Shown here one piece after another: positions 1 through 9,885 of a DNA stretch of 43,409 nucleotides (position 1 is the stretch's first letter; each line of letters starts with the position of its first letter). The stretch covers positions 1-43,409 of the forward strand of contig CACGGD010000006.1 of assembly GCA_902572605.1 (NCBI GenBank). Reading direction: 5' to 3'. The notes below the pieces were generated by a model, which saw only the letters and a program-made list of their open reading frames with translations, was not told the origin of the DNA and searched no databases. The DNA is from an uncultured Pelagibacteraceae bacterium. GTDB lineage: Bacteria; Pseudomonadota; Alphaproteobacteria; Pelagibacterales; Pelagibacteraceae. A program made the position numbers and the translations under genes.

Positions 1-1261
1 CTAAAGCACCTGAAGATGCAGCTAAAGTAGTTCTTCCAGCTGTTCCAATCGAGGCGAGAAGAGCGTATTGAGTAGCTGTGTATGTTCTATCAACGAGCAT
101 TGAAATGAAAGCAACAAACGCCACTGTTGCAAAGGCAGCTGCCATATCATCAAATATAACTGCGATTGCGAATAGCAACTCCGACTTACCCGACCAAGCC
201 AATAATGAAAATAGCAGATTTGTCGAGGCCATTAATACTCCAGATACAAACATTGCTTTAATTACCCCAGAACGAATTGCAAATAATCCACCTAGCAAAG
301 TGAAAATGACAGTTGTAACCCAACCAAGTCCTTTAGAATAAAGAGCAATATCTGACTTTGTAAAGCCAATTTCTTTATAAAAGATCACAGACATTCTGCC
401 CAAGAAAGCTTCACCAATTTTAAAAAGAAAGACAAAACCCAAAATTGCTATTGCAATATTAAAACCATTTTTTTTAAAAAAACTTATCACTGGACCAACT
501 ACTGTTCCAGTTAACCATACAATAACTTTTGCTAATATATTTGAATAACCTAGCTTATCTTCAATCATCATATCTGTTTGTCTTTGATTTTCTGCTCTAT
601 CGTTTTGTTGTGGTTCATTCACAAATAAAAGACCTATATTACAACTAATAACGATTATCCCTAAAATTAAAAAAGTTATTTGCCAGTAATTCTCAAAACC
701 TGCTTGTTGAAAAAATTCCGCTGCATTGAGAGCTACAGCGCCACCTAATTTATAGCCTGTCCACCAACCAACAACTGCCATCGCAGCACCAGCTTGCATA
801 GACTTTCCTTCATGTTCACCAATTTGTTCTATTCTTAAAGCATCAACAGTGATATCTTGAGTAGCTGATGCGATAGCGATTATTAATCCAATACTGATTA
901 CTAACGATAGATTTGCAGTAGGATTTATTAAGCTCCAGCAAACTAAACTAATTAAAATTATAGTTTGCATAGTTATTATCCAGCCCCGTCTATGGCCTAC
1001 TTTGAGTGTTAACCAAGGAATTCTAACTCTATCGATTATAGGAGCCCATAAATAATTAAAAGCATATACAGCGAAAATTAAACCTGCCCAACCTATAGTA
1101 CTTCTACTTAAACCATCTTCTTTTAACCAAAGACTTAAACTACTTCCAATTATAACCCATGGGAATCCACTTATTGCTCCAAGCAACAATATCTTTATCA
1201 TCCTTCGATCAAAATAAACTTTGAAAGTTTCTCCAAGCGATTGTTTTTTGTAAATCTCCAT
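1..1261 (-). CDS. ampG: AmpG-like MFS permease (3' end cut off)
   Basis: This is an inner-membrane major-facilitator permease of the AmpG type, which in characterised bacteria imports anhydro-muropeptides for cell-wall recycling. The reading frame runs from an ATG at 1259-1261 to the left edge without a stop, so about 420 codons are present and the C-terminus is missing. Hydrophobic segments occur throughout. Family signatures are visible: TQDITVDALR near the middle, then a Gly/Ala-rich stretch after EHEGKSMQAG, and QYALLASIGTAGRTTLA near the truncated end. It starts 3 bases after the trkH stop, so the two are probably co-transcribed, although their functions are unrelated. The substrate in this organism is inferred; a related MFS importer cannot be excluded. 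Confidence 0.83.
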   Translation of the reverse strand, partial: MEIYKKQSLGETFKVYFDRRMIKILLLGAISGFPWVIIGSSLSLWLKEDGLSRSTIGWAGLIFAVYAFNYLWAPIIDRVRIPWLTLKVGHRRGWIITMQTIILISLVCWSLINPTANLSLVISIGLIIAIASATQDITVDALRIEQIGEHEGKSMQAGAAMAVVGWWTGYKLGGAVALNAAEFFQQAGFENYWQITFLILGIIVISCNIGLLFVNEPQQNDRAENQRQTDMMIEDKLGYSNILAKVIVWLTGTVVGPVISFFKKNGFNIAIAILGFVFLFKIGEAFLGRMSVIFYKEIGFTKSDIALYSKGLGWVTTVIFTLLGGLFAIRSGVIKAMFVSGVLMASTNLLFSLLAWSGKSELLFAIAVIFDDMAAAFATVAFVAFISMLVDRTYTATQYALLASIGTAGRTTLAASSGAL

Positions 1262-1264
1262 AAA

Positions 1265-2713
1265 TTAATTTCTCCAAAAAGATGGAAAGAATAATACTAA
1301 AACTGCAAACAATTCTAATCTCCCTAGAAGCATTCCTATAGAAAGTATCCATTTAGATATATCAGGTATGGCCTTATAGTTTCCATTCGGTCCAATCATT
1401 TCTCCTAGACCAGGACCTACATTGGATATTGCGCTAGCTGCACCCGAAATAGCTGTTAGGAAATCAAGTCCTGAAATAGATAAAAGCATAGCTATAATAA
1501 AAAAAATGAATAGAAATGAAAAAATAAATATAATTACCGAATTAATAAAATTGTCTGATATTTTTTGATTATTATATTTAGATATTATTATACTATTAGG
1601 ATATATTAATTTTTTAATTTGATTTTTTAAAAAAATAAATAACATTTGCAGTCTAAAAATTTTAATTCCACACGCTGTAGACCCAGCACATCCACCTACA
1701 AACATTAAGAATAAGAAAAATATTAATGAAAACTTTCCCCAAAGGCCAAAGTCATCCGTGACATATCCAGTTCCAGATAAAATTGAAATAACATTGAAAG
1801 AAGATATTCTAATTTTATCTAAAATAGTACTTTCGTAGCCAATAAATAATAAATATACAAACATGATAAGTATTGAAATTAAAATCAGGTTAATTAAACC
1901 TTTAATTTGTACATCTTGAAAAAAAACTTTTTTATTACCTTGAGCAAATTTTAGATAAGAAATGAAAGGTATACTTCCTAATACTATGAATATACTTGCA
2001 ATAATCTCTATATTTGGATTTTTAAAAAAACCAATAGAATCGTTATGAGTTGAAAATCCTCCTGTAGCTATTGTAGTCATGGCATGAGATATACTATCAA
2101 ATATTGACATCCCAAATATCCAGTAAAAAAGTCCACATAAAAAAGTTAGAACTAAATAGGTTGAGATTATAATAGCTGCAACCTCAATCGTTCTAGGTAA
2201 AATTTTTTCAGTGCTATCAGGTCCTTCCATTTTAAATAATTGCATTCCACCTACTTTTAAAAGAGGTAAAATTGTAATTGCCATTACAACTATACCTATT
2301 CCGCCTAACCATTGCATTATAGCCCTCCATAACAAAATACTTTTTGGACTTTCATCTAAATTGGTTATGATGGTCGCTCCAGTGGTAGTAATCCCTGACA
2401 TGCTCTCAAAAAAAGCTTCACTAAAAGAAAATTCTTTTGGAGATAAAAGAAATGGCAAACTACCGAAGATAGCAACCATTAACCATGCTAAAGTAGAAAA
2501 CAAAAAAGTTTGCCTCAGGTTTAATCTAAATTCTCTTTCTAAATTGGCCAAAACAAACAATACACCTATGAAAATCGTCACAAACGAAGAAGAAACAAAA
2601 CTATGACTGTTCTCATTATATAATATTTGAATTGAGTAGGGAATTAACATTGAAAAACCGAGCACAACGAGTAGTACTCCAATCATGAAAAAAACAGTTT
2701 TGTTTGTAGCCAT
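1265..2713 (-). CDS. trkH: Trk-type K+ uptake channel subunit TrkH
   Basis: Membrane subunit of the Trk potassium uptake system, 482 residues, the usual TrkH size. It has four M1-P-M2 repeats with selectivity-filter glycines. The filter loops are TTTGAT (109-114), ATGGFST (216-222), SGTGYVTDD (313-321) and NVGPGLG (431-437). A conserved GGCAGSTACG stretch lies at 340-349, and hydrophobic segments span the whole protein. TrkH normally works with the cytosolic NAD-binding regulator TrkA, which is not encoded in this window. The start at 2713 places a hydrophobic first helix right after MATNKT. It is divergent from lysK with a 93-base spacer and is followed after 3 bases by the AmpG-like gene. 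A KtrB-type relative is possible, but the length and insertions fit TrkH better. Confidence 0.93.
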   Translation of the reverse strand: MATNKTVFFMIGVLLVVLGFSMLIPYSIQILYNENSHSFVSSSFVTIFIGVLFVLANLEREFRLNLRQTFLFSTLAWLMVAIFGSLPFLLSPKEFSFSEAFFESMSGITTTGATIITNLDESPKSILLWRAIMQWLGGIGIVVMAITILPLLKVGGMQLFKMEGPDSTEKILPRTIEVAAIIISTYLVLTFLCGLFYWIFGMSIFDSISHAMTTIATGGFSTHNDSIGFFKNPNIEIIASIFIVLGSIPFISYLKFAQGNKKVFFQDVQIKGLINLILISILIMFVYLLFIGYESTILDKIRISSFNVISILSGTGYVTDDFGLWGKFSLIFFLFLMFVGGCAGSTACGIKIFRLQMLFIFLKNQIKKLIYPNSIIISKYNNQKISDNFINSVIIFIFSFLFIFFIIAMLLSISGLDFLTAISGAASAISNVGPGLGEMIGPNGNYKAIPDISKWILSIGMLLGRLELFAVLVLFFPSFWRN

Positions 2714-2759
2714 AGTGTTTGAGATTATTTAAATAGATATAAAATTCAACTTAATATCT

Positions 2760-2765
2760 TATAAT
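2760..2765 (+). promoter_or_regulatory. Possible -10 box for lysK operon
   Basis: A TATAAT hexamer lies in the 93-base spacer between the divergent trkH and lysK genes, 41 bases before the lysK ATG. No convincing -35 box is seen at normal spacing. In DNA this AT-rich such a hexamer can arise by chance, so this is only a candidate. Confidence 0.3.
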
Positions 2766-2806
2766 TATATCTGTATTTTATACATAAAATTTAATAAACC
2801 TTACTT

Positions 2807-4375
2807 ATGCTTGATAACAACTTAATTCAATCAACTTCCTCCTGGCCTTTTGTAGAAATTAGAAAACTTTTAAAAGATAGAAAAGAAATTATTAAAAAAA
2901 ACAAAAGAATTACCTTTCAAACAGGTTATGGTCCAAGCGGATTACCTCATATAGGCACTTTTGGAGAAGTTGCCAGAACTACTATGATGATTAATGCTCT
3001 AAACCATATTCAAAAAATTGATCATGAGTTGATTACTTTTTCAGATGATATGGATGGTTTAAGAAAAGTTCCAGACAATATTCCTAATGATAAAATACTT
3101 AAAGAAAGTTTAGGAAAACCCTTAACTAGTATTCCAGATCCCTTTAAAAAATTTAAAAGTTATGGAGAACATAACAATGAGATGCTTAAAGAATTTTTGA
3201 ATAAATTTAATTTTAAGTTTATTTTTAAAAGTTCGACGGAAAGCTATAAAAAAGGAATTTTTAACAATTCTTTAATGAGAGTTTTAGAAAAATACGAAGA
3301 TATTATGAATATAATTTTACCTACATTAGGTCATGAAAGAAAAAAAACTTACTGTCCATTTTTACCTATTTGTCAAAAAACCGGAAAGGTTTTAGAAATT
3401 CCATTATTAGAAATGGACAAGAAAACAGGAAAGGTAATTTTTAATAATAATGGCCAAAAACTCAATACAAATATTTTAGATGGAAACTGCAAATTACAAT
3501 GGAAAGTAGACTGGGCAATGCGTTGGTTTACATTTGACGTTGACTTTGAAATGTACGGTAAAGACTTAACTGAAAGCGCTATACTATCTAATAAAATTTG
3601 TAGATCTCTTGGTAAAACTCCACCAAATGGTTTTGCTTATGAGTTATTTTTAGATGAAAAAGGTGAAAAAATTTCTAAGTCTAAAGGAAATGGTATTTCT
3701 ATCGAACAATGGTTAAGATACGCATCTCCTGAAAGTTTATCATTGTATATGTATCCTAATCCTAAAAGAGCAAAAAAACTCTATTCCGAGGTTGTACCTA
3801 AAACTGTTGATGAATATTTATCTAATATAGAAAAATTTCCTAGCCAAAAGGAGAAGGATCAAATTTTAAATCCAGTTTGGCACGTGCATAACGGGACCCC
3901 TCCAAAAGAAAAAATAGTAATGCCGTTTTCAATGTTATTAAATTTGGCTGGATCAAGTAATGCTGAAAATAAAGAAATTCTCTGGAAATTTATAAATAGG
4001 TTTCATAAAGAAATAAAACCTAAGAATCATCCAATTCTTGATGGACTTACTGAGTATGCGATTAATTATTTTAAAGATAAAGTTGAACCAAATAAAAAAT
4101 TTAAAAAACCCAATTCTGAAGAAAAAAAAGCTTTAGAAAATTTAGTAATAAAATTAAAACAAATCGATCAATCTTTAAAACCTGAAGAAATCCAAACTTT
4201 TGTCTATTCAGTTGGAAAAGAAAATGGATATGAAAAAAATCTTCGAGATTGGTTCAAGCTTATTTACGAAGTAGTTTTTGGCGATGAAAATGGACCAAGA
4301 ATGGGTTTTTTTATAAGTTTTTTTGGACTTAGTGAAACAATTCAACTAATAAATGATAGAATAAAAAATAATTAA
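2807..4375 (+). CDS. lysK: Lysyl-tRNA synthetase, class I
   Basis: Charges tRNA-Lys with lysine in the cytosol using the archaeal-type class I fold, not the class II LysRS of most bacteria; class I is known from many alphaproteobacteria. The protein has 522 residues, normal for the family. It has a HIGH-like motif with PHIG at 47-50 inside GPSGLPHIGTF, and a KMSKS-like motif KISKSKGNG at 289-297. A CPFLPIC cysteine pair lies at 184-190. The alpha-helical C-terminal half matches the anticodon-binding region expected in this class. Its stop overlaps the pyrD ATG by one base, so the two are probably translationally coupled. No class II lysS is present in this window. Confidence 0.95.
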   Translation: MLDNNLIQSTSSWPFVEIRKLLKDRKEIIKKNKRITFQTGYGPSGLPHIGTFGEVARTTMMINALNHIQKIDHELITFSDDMDGLRKVPDNIPNDKILKESLGKPLTSIPDPFKKFKSYGEHNNEMLKEFLNKFNFKFIFKSSTESYKKGIFNNSLMRVLEKYEDIMNIILPTLGHERKKTYCPFLPICQKTGKVLEIPLLEMDKKTGKVIFNNNGQKLNTNILDGNCKLQWKVDWAMRWFTFDVDFEMYGKDLTESAILSNKICRSLGKTPPNGFAYELFLDEKGEKISKSKGNGISIEQWLRYASPESLSLYMYPNPKRAKKLYSEVVPKTVDEYLSNIEKFPSQKEKDQILNPVWHVHNGTPPKEKIVMPFSMLLNLAGSSNAENKEILWKFINRFHKEIKPKNHPILDGLTEYAINYFKDKVEPNKKFKKPNSEEKKALENLVIKLKQIDQSLKPEEIQTFVYSVGKENGYEKNLRDWFKLIYEVVFGDENGPRMGFFISFFGLSETIQLINDRIKNN

Positions 4376-5421
4376 TGTTCTCAATTTTAAGACCTTATAT
4401 ATTTTCTTTAGACCCTGAGGTAGCACATGATTTAGCAATTAAATCTCTAAAAGTAAATATTTTACCACAAAGTTTCTTTAAAGTTGAAGGAGAAGAACTT
4501 CTTGAAACTAATTTATTCAATATGAAACTTCCTAATCCAATTGGTTTGGCTGCCGGTTTTGATAAAAGTGCAGAGGTTTATAATTCTCTTTTTAAGTTTG
4601 GTTTTGGATTTATAGAAGTGGGAACTGTGACACCTAAACAACAATTAGGAAATCCTAAACCTAGAATTTTTAGGCTAGAAAAGGATCAAGCTTTGATCAA
4701 CCGTCTTGGATTTAACAATCATGGATCTGAGGTTATATCTAAAAGAATCTCAAATAATCGACCAAATGGTATTTTAGGAATAAACATCGGACCGAATAAA
4801 GAAACAAAAAATAAGGAAGAGGATTACTACGCGTGTCTAGATAAATTAGGAATTTATGCAAATTATATAACAATTAATATTTCTTCACCTAACACAGAAG
4901 GATTGAGAGATTTCCACGATAAGAATGAAATGGAAAAATTATTATCTGGATTATATAAAATCAAAAAAGATAAAAGATTAGAACAATCAATCGCTATAAA
5001 ACTTTCACCAGATATTAACAGTGAAGATATTAGCGGTACAATAGAGCTGATTAAAAAATACAATATCAAAGGAATTATCATTTCTAATACCACTGATAGC
5101 AACCGAAAGAATTTATCAGATGTTAAAAAAAATGAAAAAGGTGGATTATCTGGACAGCCTTTGAAAGACATTTCAACTAATTTAATAAAAAAATTTTATA
5201 AAGAAACTAAAGGAAAAATTAATATTATTGGCGTAGGGGGCGTAGACTCAGGAGAAAGTGCATTTGAAAAAATTACCGCTGGGGCTGATGTGGTACAATT
5301 ATACACTGGTATGGTATATAAAGGTCCAGGAATTGTAAAAGATATAAAAAAAGAGTTAATCTCGATTTTAAAAAAAGAAAATTTTAAAAATATAAGGCAA
5401 GCAGTTGGAATTAATGCTTGA
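4375..5421 (+). CDS. pyrD: Dihydroorotate dehydrogenase (quinone), class 2
   Basis: Oxidises dihydroorotate to orotate in pyrimidine synthesis and passes electrons to ubiquinone at the inner membrane. At 348 residues it has the longer class 2 form, with an amphipathic N-terminal helix (about 1-30) before the FMN-binding TIM barrel. GLAAGFDK (57-64) and the catalytic-serine motif NISSPNT (168-174) are present, and the C-terminal GVGGVDS and GADVVQLYTG segments bind the FMN phosphate in relatives. It begins in an ATG overlapping the lysK stop and ends 40 bases before rpmB. Confidence 0.96.
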   Translation: MFSILRPYIFSLDPEVAHDLAIKSLKVNILPQSFFKVEGEELLETNLFNMKLPNPIGLAAGFDKSAEVYNSLFKFGFGFIEVGTVTPKQQLGNPKPRIFRLEKDQALINRLGFNNHGSEVISKRISNNRPNGILGINIGPNKETKNKEEDYYACLDKLGIYANYITINISSPNTEGLRDFHDKNEMEKLLSGLYKIKKDKRLEQSIAIKLSPDINSEDISGTIELIKKYNIKGIIISNTTDSNRKNLSDVKKNEKGGLSGQPLKDISTNLIKKFYKETKGKINIIGVGGVDSGESAFEKITAGADVVQLYTGMVYKGPGIVKDIKKELISILKKENFKNIRQAVGINA

Positions 5422-5461
5422 CCCATAAACCTACAACAATTATACAGCGTTAGGAAAATTT

Positions 5462-5740
5462 ATGTCTAAAAGATGCGAACTAACAGGAAAATCACCTCTA
5501 AAGGGTCATAACGTAAGTCATGCTAAGAACAAGACTAAAAGAAGATTTATACCTAACCTTAAAAAGGTAGTTTTTAAAAGTGATATTCTTAAAAAAAATA
5601 TAAGACTTAATGTGACTAATGCAGCTTTAAGAACAGTAGATTTTAAAGGTGGTTTAGACAAATATCTTTTGTCAGCAAAAAATTCAAAATTATCTAACAA
5701 AGTAAAAAAGATTAAAGCATTTATCTCTTCTAAAGCATAA
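5462..5740 (+). CDS. rpmB: 50S ribosomal protein L28
   Basis: Structural protein of the large ribosomal subunit, 92 residues and strongly basic. The N-terminus MSKRCELTGKSP followed by GHNVSHAKNKTKR and RRFIPNL is typical of L28. The C-terminal part continues with LNVTNAALRTVD and a Lys-rich tail, as in alphaproteobacterial versions, which are longer than the E. coli protein. The next gene's ATG directly follows its TAA. Confidence 0.97.
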   Translation: MSKRCELTGKSPLKGHNVSHAKNKTKRRFIPNLKKVVFKSDILKKNIRLNVTNAALRTVDFKGGLDKYLLSAKNSKLSNKVKKIKAFISSKA

Positions 5741-6301
5741 ATGAGTCTTTTCTATAAATTAGGCGCTTCAATGGGTTTTGTAGTTCTGATCTCAAACTAC
5801 TTAGTCCAGTTCCCAATAAACCATTTTGGTTTAAGTGAAGTATTAACTTATGGAGCATTTACTTACCCGATTACATTTTTGATTACAGATTTAGCAAATC
5901 GAGCATATGGAAAAACTGTGGCTAGAAAGATAGTTTACATTGGTTTTTTTATAGGTGTTTGCTTAACTTTATTGATTTCAACAAATTTTTCAGACTTCAT
6001 TTCAGTGAGAATAGCAATCGGATCAGGTCTTGCTTTTTTTGTTGCTCAAAATTTAGATGTGAGAATTTTTGATAAGCTACGTAAAAAAACTTGGTATGTT
6101 GCTCCGCTTATATCTTCTATTTTTGGTTCTATAGTTGATACGTTTTTATTTTTTTCAATTTCTTTTTATGGAACAGATATTCCTTGGGTAACTTTAGCTT
6201 TTGGAGATTTATCCGTTAAGTTATTTATTGCTCTATCAATGTTAATACCTTTTAGACTATTGTTGTCTAGTATAAAAGATTTTTCAGAAATTAGACGTTA
6301 G
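5741..6301 (+). CDS. Queuosine-precursor transporter family (YhhQ/VUT)
   Basis: Integral membrane protein of 186 residues with about six hydrophobic segments, matching the YhhQ/DUF165 (VUT) family. The family signature is seen early, as TYPITFLITDLANRAYGK (about 41-58), with an acidic residue inside a membrane segment. E. coli YhhQ imports queuosine precursors (preQ0/preQ1) used to modify tRNA; the same role here is inferred. The gene abuts rpmB with no spacer, so it is probably co-transcribed with a ribosomal protein, and it ends 9 bases before the convergent cobT stop. Substrate specificity within this family cannot be read from sequence alone. Confidence 0.85.
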   Translation: MSLFYKLGASMGFVVLISNYLVQFPINHFGLSEVLTYGAFTYPITFLITDLANRAYGKTVARKIVYIGFFIGVCLTLLISTNFSDFISVRIAIGSGLAFFVAQNLDVRIFDKLRKKTWYVAPLISSIFGSIVDTFLFFSISFYGTDIPWVTLAFGDLSVKLFIALSMLIPFRLLLSSIKDFSEIRR

Positions 6302-6309
6302 TAAAAAAA

Positions 6310-8103
6310 CTAGTGTAAAGTTTTTTTGTTTTTTTCAACAAAAAGATCTGTAAGTTGATTAATCATTACATCACCTAAATCTTGCACATCTGTAATCTTA
6401 ATCGCTTGGTTATAGTACCGAGTTACATCGTGACCGATACCTATTGCTAATAATTCTATATTTTTTTTATTTTCAATCCATTTAACAGTATTTTTTAAAT
6501 TAGTTTCTAAATAATCGCTTGAATTAGTTGATAATGTCGAGTCATCTACTGGTGCACCATCTGAAATTACCATCAAAATTTTTCTTTCTTCTTTTCTTTT
6601 AGACATTTTATTGTAAGCCCATTTTAAAGCTTCTCCATCTATGTTTTCTTTTAATAAACCTTCCTTTAACATTAAGCCCATATTAATTTTTTCTTGTCTC
6701 CAAGGCATATCTGCTGATTTATAAATTATATGTCTAAGATCGTTTAATCTTCCAGGTAAATTAGGTTTATCATTTTTCATCCATTTTTCCCTAGAGGATC
6801 CTCCTTTCCAATGTTTAGTTGTAAAACCTAAAATTTCTACTTTAACTGAACAACGTTCTAAAGTTCTTGCAAGTATGTCAGCACAAATGGCTGCTACTGA
6901 AATTGGCTTTCCTCTCATAGATCCAGAGTTATCAATTAAAATTGTAACCAAAGTATCTTTAAATTCAATATCTCTTTCTTTTTTAAACGAAAGAGAATTA
7001 AAAGGATCAATTATTATTCTTGGTAATTTTGAGTTGTCTAATAAACCTTCTTCTAAGTCAAAATTCCAAGATCTATTTTGTTTTGCCAAAAGTTTTCTTT
7101 GAAGTTTATTTGCCAGTTTAGAAACGAAATTTTTAAGCTGTAATAACTGTTGGTCCAAATTTTTTCTCAATCTATTGAGCTCATCTTCACTTTCTAAGTC
7201 TTTTGCTTTGATTATTTCATCAAATTCTTCTGTATAAATTTTATAATTTAAATCTCGTAAACTATTTTTAATATTTTTTCTATGGTCCGATTGAGATTGA
7301 TCTTCTATTTCGATTTCTTTTGTATCTTGATCAGACTCCTTTGCTTGACTCTCTAAATCTGGAACACCAGAATCTATTGACATTTCTTGTTGTTCTTTTT
7401 TTTCTTCTTTTGTTTTTTGTTCCTGTTTTTTTTCATCTTTCTGGTTTTGTTCTTTAATTTCCTCGTTTTTTTCCTCATTTTCAAAATTTTCATCTAGACT
7501 TAAATTTGAAATTAGATCTGAGATAATGGAATTATATTGGTCTTGATCATGGGTTAAATTACCTAGTTGTTTAATTTTTCCTTTAAATTTTTCATTTAAA
7601 TTTTTTTGATATGACTTAAGTTTTTTTTCTAATTCTTTGCTGTTTTTTGAGTCGAAAAGTTTTACCCTTAAATAATTCTCAAAGGACTCTATTATTTTAT
7701 CCTCACTATTTTTAAGATCTAAAGAATTAGTCCTTTCTTGGTAATATTTTTCTATATTATTTTTTATTCCTTTGAATTGATCAGAGCCTAGTTTTTCACA
7801 TCTAATCTTCTCAGCAATTTTATATAATTTCTTTGATAAGTTTCCATCAGGTTCATATAATTTAAAAATTAAATTATCACTAAATCTTACTTTAAGAGAC
7901 TTAGAGTCTGCTATCGCTCTTATTTGACTATAATTGATTTTGTTATTTATTTGCTTAATTTCTGGCAATTGAATTATATTATTTTTTGACTCTAAATTTT
8001 TGTTACCGAATGAAATTTCTACATTTTCAGAATTTGATAAAGATTTTACTGTAGAACTAATAGCAGTTTTAAAATTTTCTAATATTTCTAACTTTTTGTC
8101 CAC
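6310..8103 (-). CDS. cobT: CobT-like VWA protein (cobaltochelatase subunit family)
   Basis: Homologue of CobT, the VWA-domain subunit that with CobS and CobN inserts cobalt into hydrogenobyrinate diamide in aerobic B12 synthesis. It is 597 residues. An N-terminal domain (1-200) is followed by a highly charged Glu/Lys/Gln-rich linker (about 205-275). The C-terminal VWA domain has the metal-site motif DNSGS at 391-395 and ISDGAP at 513-518. The gene starts 3 bases after cobS. No cobN or other corrin-ring gene is in the window and SAR11 is generally regarded as unable to make B12, so its actual client may not be cobaltochelatase. The MoxR-type ATPase plus VWA pairing itself is clear. Confidence 0.92.
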   Translation of the reverse strand: MDKKLEILENFKTAISSTVKSLSNSENVEISFGNKNLESKNNIIQLPEIKQINNKINYSQIRAIADSKSLKVRFSDNLIFKLYEPDGNLSKKLYKIAEKIRCEKLGSDQFKGIKNNIEKYYQERTNSLDLKNSEDKIIESFENYLRVKLFDSKNSKELEKKLKSYQKNLNEKFKGKIKQLGNLTHDQDQYNSIISDLISNLSLDENFENEEKNEEIKEQNQKDEKKQEQKTKEEKKEQQEMSIDSGVPDLESQAKESDQDTKEIEIEDQSQSDHRKNIKNSLRDLNYKIYTEEFDEIIKAKDLESEDELNRLRKNLDQQLLQLKNFVSKLANKLQRKLLAKQNRSWNFDLEEGLLDNSKLPRIIIDPFNSLSFKKERDIEFKDTLVTILIDNSGSMRGKPISVAAICADILARTLERCSVKVEILGFTTKHWKGGSSREKWMKNDKPNLPGRLNDLRHIIYKSADMPWRQEKINMGLMLKEGLLKENIDGEALKWAYNKMSKRKEERKILMVISDGAPVDDSTLSTNSSDYLETNLKNTVKWIENKKNIELLAIGIGHDVTRYYNQAIKITDVQDLGDVMINQLTDLFVEKNKKTLH

Positions 8104-8106
8104 TTT

Positions 8107-9084
8107 TTATAAACTAACATTTATTGAAGACTCCGGAAGGTCTTCTCCAAAACACCTTTGGTAATACTCGGATATAATTTTTTTCTCTAATTCATCACAT
8201 TTATTGAGAAAAGTAACTCTGAAAGCATATCCTCGATCTTTAAAAATAGATGTGTTCTCTGCCCAATGCAACACAGTCCTTGGGCTCATGACGGTAGAGA
8301 TGTCTCCATTGATAAATCCTTTTCTTGTAAGATCAGCAACTTTGATCATATTAGATAATATTTCTTTGCCTTCTTTATTATTAAATTTTTTATTTTTAGC
8401 CAAAATGATTTCTAACTCTTTTTCAAAAGGTAGATAATTAAGAGTAGAAACTATATTCCACCTATCCATCTGTCCTTGGTTTATTTGTTGTGTTCCGTGA
8501 TACAACCCTGAAGTGTCTCCAAGTCCAACGGTATTTGTTGTTGCAAATATTCTAAAAAAATCATGTTGTTCTAAAACTTTATTTTTATCTAATAAAGTAA
8601 ATCTACCATCGCTTTCTAATACTCTTTGGATAACAAACATCACATCTGGTCTTCCTGCATCATACTCATCAAAAACTAATGCGACTGGGTTTTGAATTGA
8701 CCAAGGTAAGATTCCTTCTTTAAACTCTGTGATTTGTTTACTATCTTTTAAAACAATCGCATCTTTTCCAATTAAATCAATTCTACTTATGTGACTATCT
8801 AAATTGATTCTAACACAAGGCCAGTTTAATCTAGCAGCTACTTGTTCTATGTGAGTAGACTTACCTGTTCCATGATAACCTTGAATAAGGACTCTTTTAT
8901 TAAAAGAAAAACCTGCAAGAATTGCAAGAGTAGTATCTTTATCAAATTTATAATCTGAGTCTATTTTAGGTACATATTCATTTTTTTTAGAAAAAGCATC
9001 AACCTGCATTTCGCTATCAAAACCAAAAGTCTGTTTTACAGAAATTTTCATATCTGGTTTTGTAATAAATTGTTCTGTACTCAT
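8107..9084 (-). CDS. cobS: CobS-like MoxR-type AAA+ ATPase
   Basis: AAA+ ATPase of the CobS/MoxR group, 325 residues, the normal CobS length. Walker A is GYHGTGKST at 69-77 and Walker B is LVFDEYD at 136-142. The characteristic [15 protein letters not shown] segment lies between them (about 94-108), and a sensor-like ATTNT lies downstream. In cobaltochelatase, CobS rings power CobT/CobN, and the partner cobT follows after 3 bases. The start overlaps the end of the J-domain gene by 4 bases, so the three genes are probably translationally coupled. With no cobN nearby, the pair may act as a general ATPase/VWA remodelling unit; this is inference. Confidence 0.94.
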   Translation of the reverse strand: MSTEQFITKPDMKISVKQTFGFDSEMQVDAFSKKNEYVPKIDSDYKFDKDTTLAILAGFSFNKRVLIQGYHGTGKSTHIEQVAARLNWPCVRINLDSHISRIDLIGKDAIVLKDSKQITEFKEGILPWSIQNPVALVFDEYDAGRPDVMFVIQRVLESDGRFTLLDKNKVLEQHDFFRIFATTNTVGLGDTSGLYHGTQQINQGQMDRWNIVSTLNYLPFEKELEIILAKNKKFNNKEGKEILSNMIKVADLTRKGFINGDISTVMSPRTVLHWAENTSIFKDRGYAFRVTFLNKCDELEKKIISEYYQRCFGEDLPESSINVSL

Positions 9085-9596
9085 TTTTTTCCTAATGTTT
9101 TCTTTAACTGGCTATAAGCTAATGTGATTTTTTTAAGCTTATCTTCAAATTTTTTATTTCCTTGGTTTTTATCAGGATGATATTTTTTCACAAGGCTTTT
9201 AAATTTTGAGTGGATTTCCTCCCATTTTGTCTTATCATTTAGCTCCATAACCTCTAGAGCATCCCTATCAGTTTGTGAAATTTTCGTTTTTTTGAACTCT
9301 TTAAAATTTGAGCTTTTGAATATATTAAGCTTATCATCCAGAGCATTGTTCCACAGAATATTGAAGAAATTTTCAGAAGAGCCAAAATTTTTAGTAGATT
9401 TATGCCAAGTTAAATCTGATTTTATAAAGAATTCTATTTCTTGATCATTCATATTCTCAAAATAGTTCCAATTTTTATTAAAGATTTTTATATGTTTTAA
9501 ACAAAGTAATCTGTATTTTCTGCTATTATCTCTCTCAACTGGAGCTTTATACGCACCTATTTCTTTACAATCTTTCCAATCACAGATTATTTTCAT
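9081..9596 (-). CDS. J-domain co-chaperone with N-terminal Cys/His region
   Basis: A 171-residue protein with a C-terminal J domain (about 112-171). It carries the HPD tripeptide at 140-142, which in this family stimulates Hsp70 (DnaK) ATPase. The N-terminal 70 residues contain C5, C10, C32 and H35, a spacing that could bind a metal ion. This J-protein type with the J domain at the end is found next to cobS in other alphaproteobacteria (from memory). It overlaps cobS by 4 bases, which suggests it delivers DnaK to substrates of the CobS/CobT complex. It is divergent from bolA with only 34 bases between start codons. Confidence 0.88.
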   Translation of the reverse strand: MKIICDWKDCKEIGAYKAPVERDNSRKYRLLCLKHIKIFNKNWNYFENMNDQEIEFFIKSDLTWHKSTKNFGSSENFFNILWNNALDDKLNIFKSSNFKEFKKTKISQTDRDALEVMELNDKTKWEEIHSKFKSLVKKYHPDKNQGNKKFEDKLKKITLAYSQLKKTLGKK

Positions 9597-9630
9597 ATTA
9601 ATTTTACTTCTATATAGTAAATTTATAAAA

Positions 9631-9885
9631 ATGGAAAATTATTTTAAAGATATTGAGAATAGATTAAAAGAAAAAATAAATTTTGAAAAACTAGAAATTA
9701 TTGATAATTCAAAAAAACATAAAGGTCACAAATTTTTTTCAGAAGAAAAATATCATTTACACTTAAAAATAAAATCCCTATATCTTAAATCTATATCAAG
9801 GTTAAGCGCTCAAAAATTAATTATGAATATTTTGAAAAAAGATCTTAAAAATAAAATCCATGCTTTAGAGATTAGTATTGAGTAA
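9631..9885 (+). CDS. bolA: BolA-family protein
   Basis: Small cytosolic BolA protein of 84 residues. Family members bind monothiol glutaredoxins through a shared Fe-S cluster, and some act as regulators. The characteristic pattern is visible: a GHKFF segment after a Lys-rich helix, a YHLHLKIKS beta strand, a helix beginning RLSAQKL, and the terminal IHALEISI. It diverges from the J-domain gene across 34 bases and its 3' end overlaps the convergent aroB 3' end by 14 bases. The role in this organism is inferred from the family. Confidence 0.9.
   Translation: MENYFKDIENRLKEKINFEKLEIIDNSKKHKGHKFFSEEKYHLHLKIKSLYLKSISRLSAQKLIMNILKKDLKNKIHALEISIE

Noticed and set aside
78-341. Plus-strand reading frame of 87 codons at the left edge
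   Set aside because: It is antisense to the AmpG-like permease, whose minus-strand frame carries clear family motifs. The plus-strand product has no hydrophobic or motif pattern of its own.
2211-2606. Plus-strand frame of 131 codons inside trkH
   Set aside because: It is the reverse of the conserved TrkH pore region, and trkH is intact on the minus strand.
7370-7490. Low-complexity tract suggesting a repeat element
   Set aside because: It encodes the charged Glu/Lys/Gln linker of CobT, normal for this family; it is not a DNA repeat.
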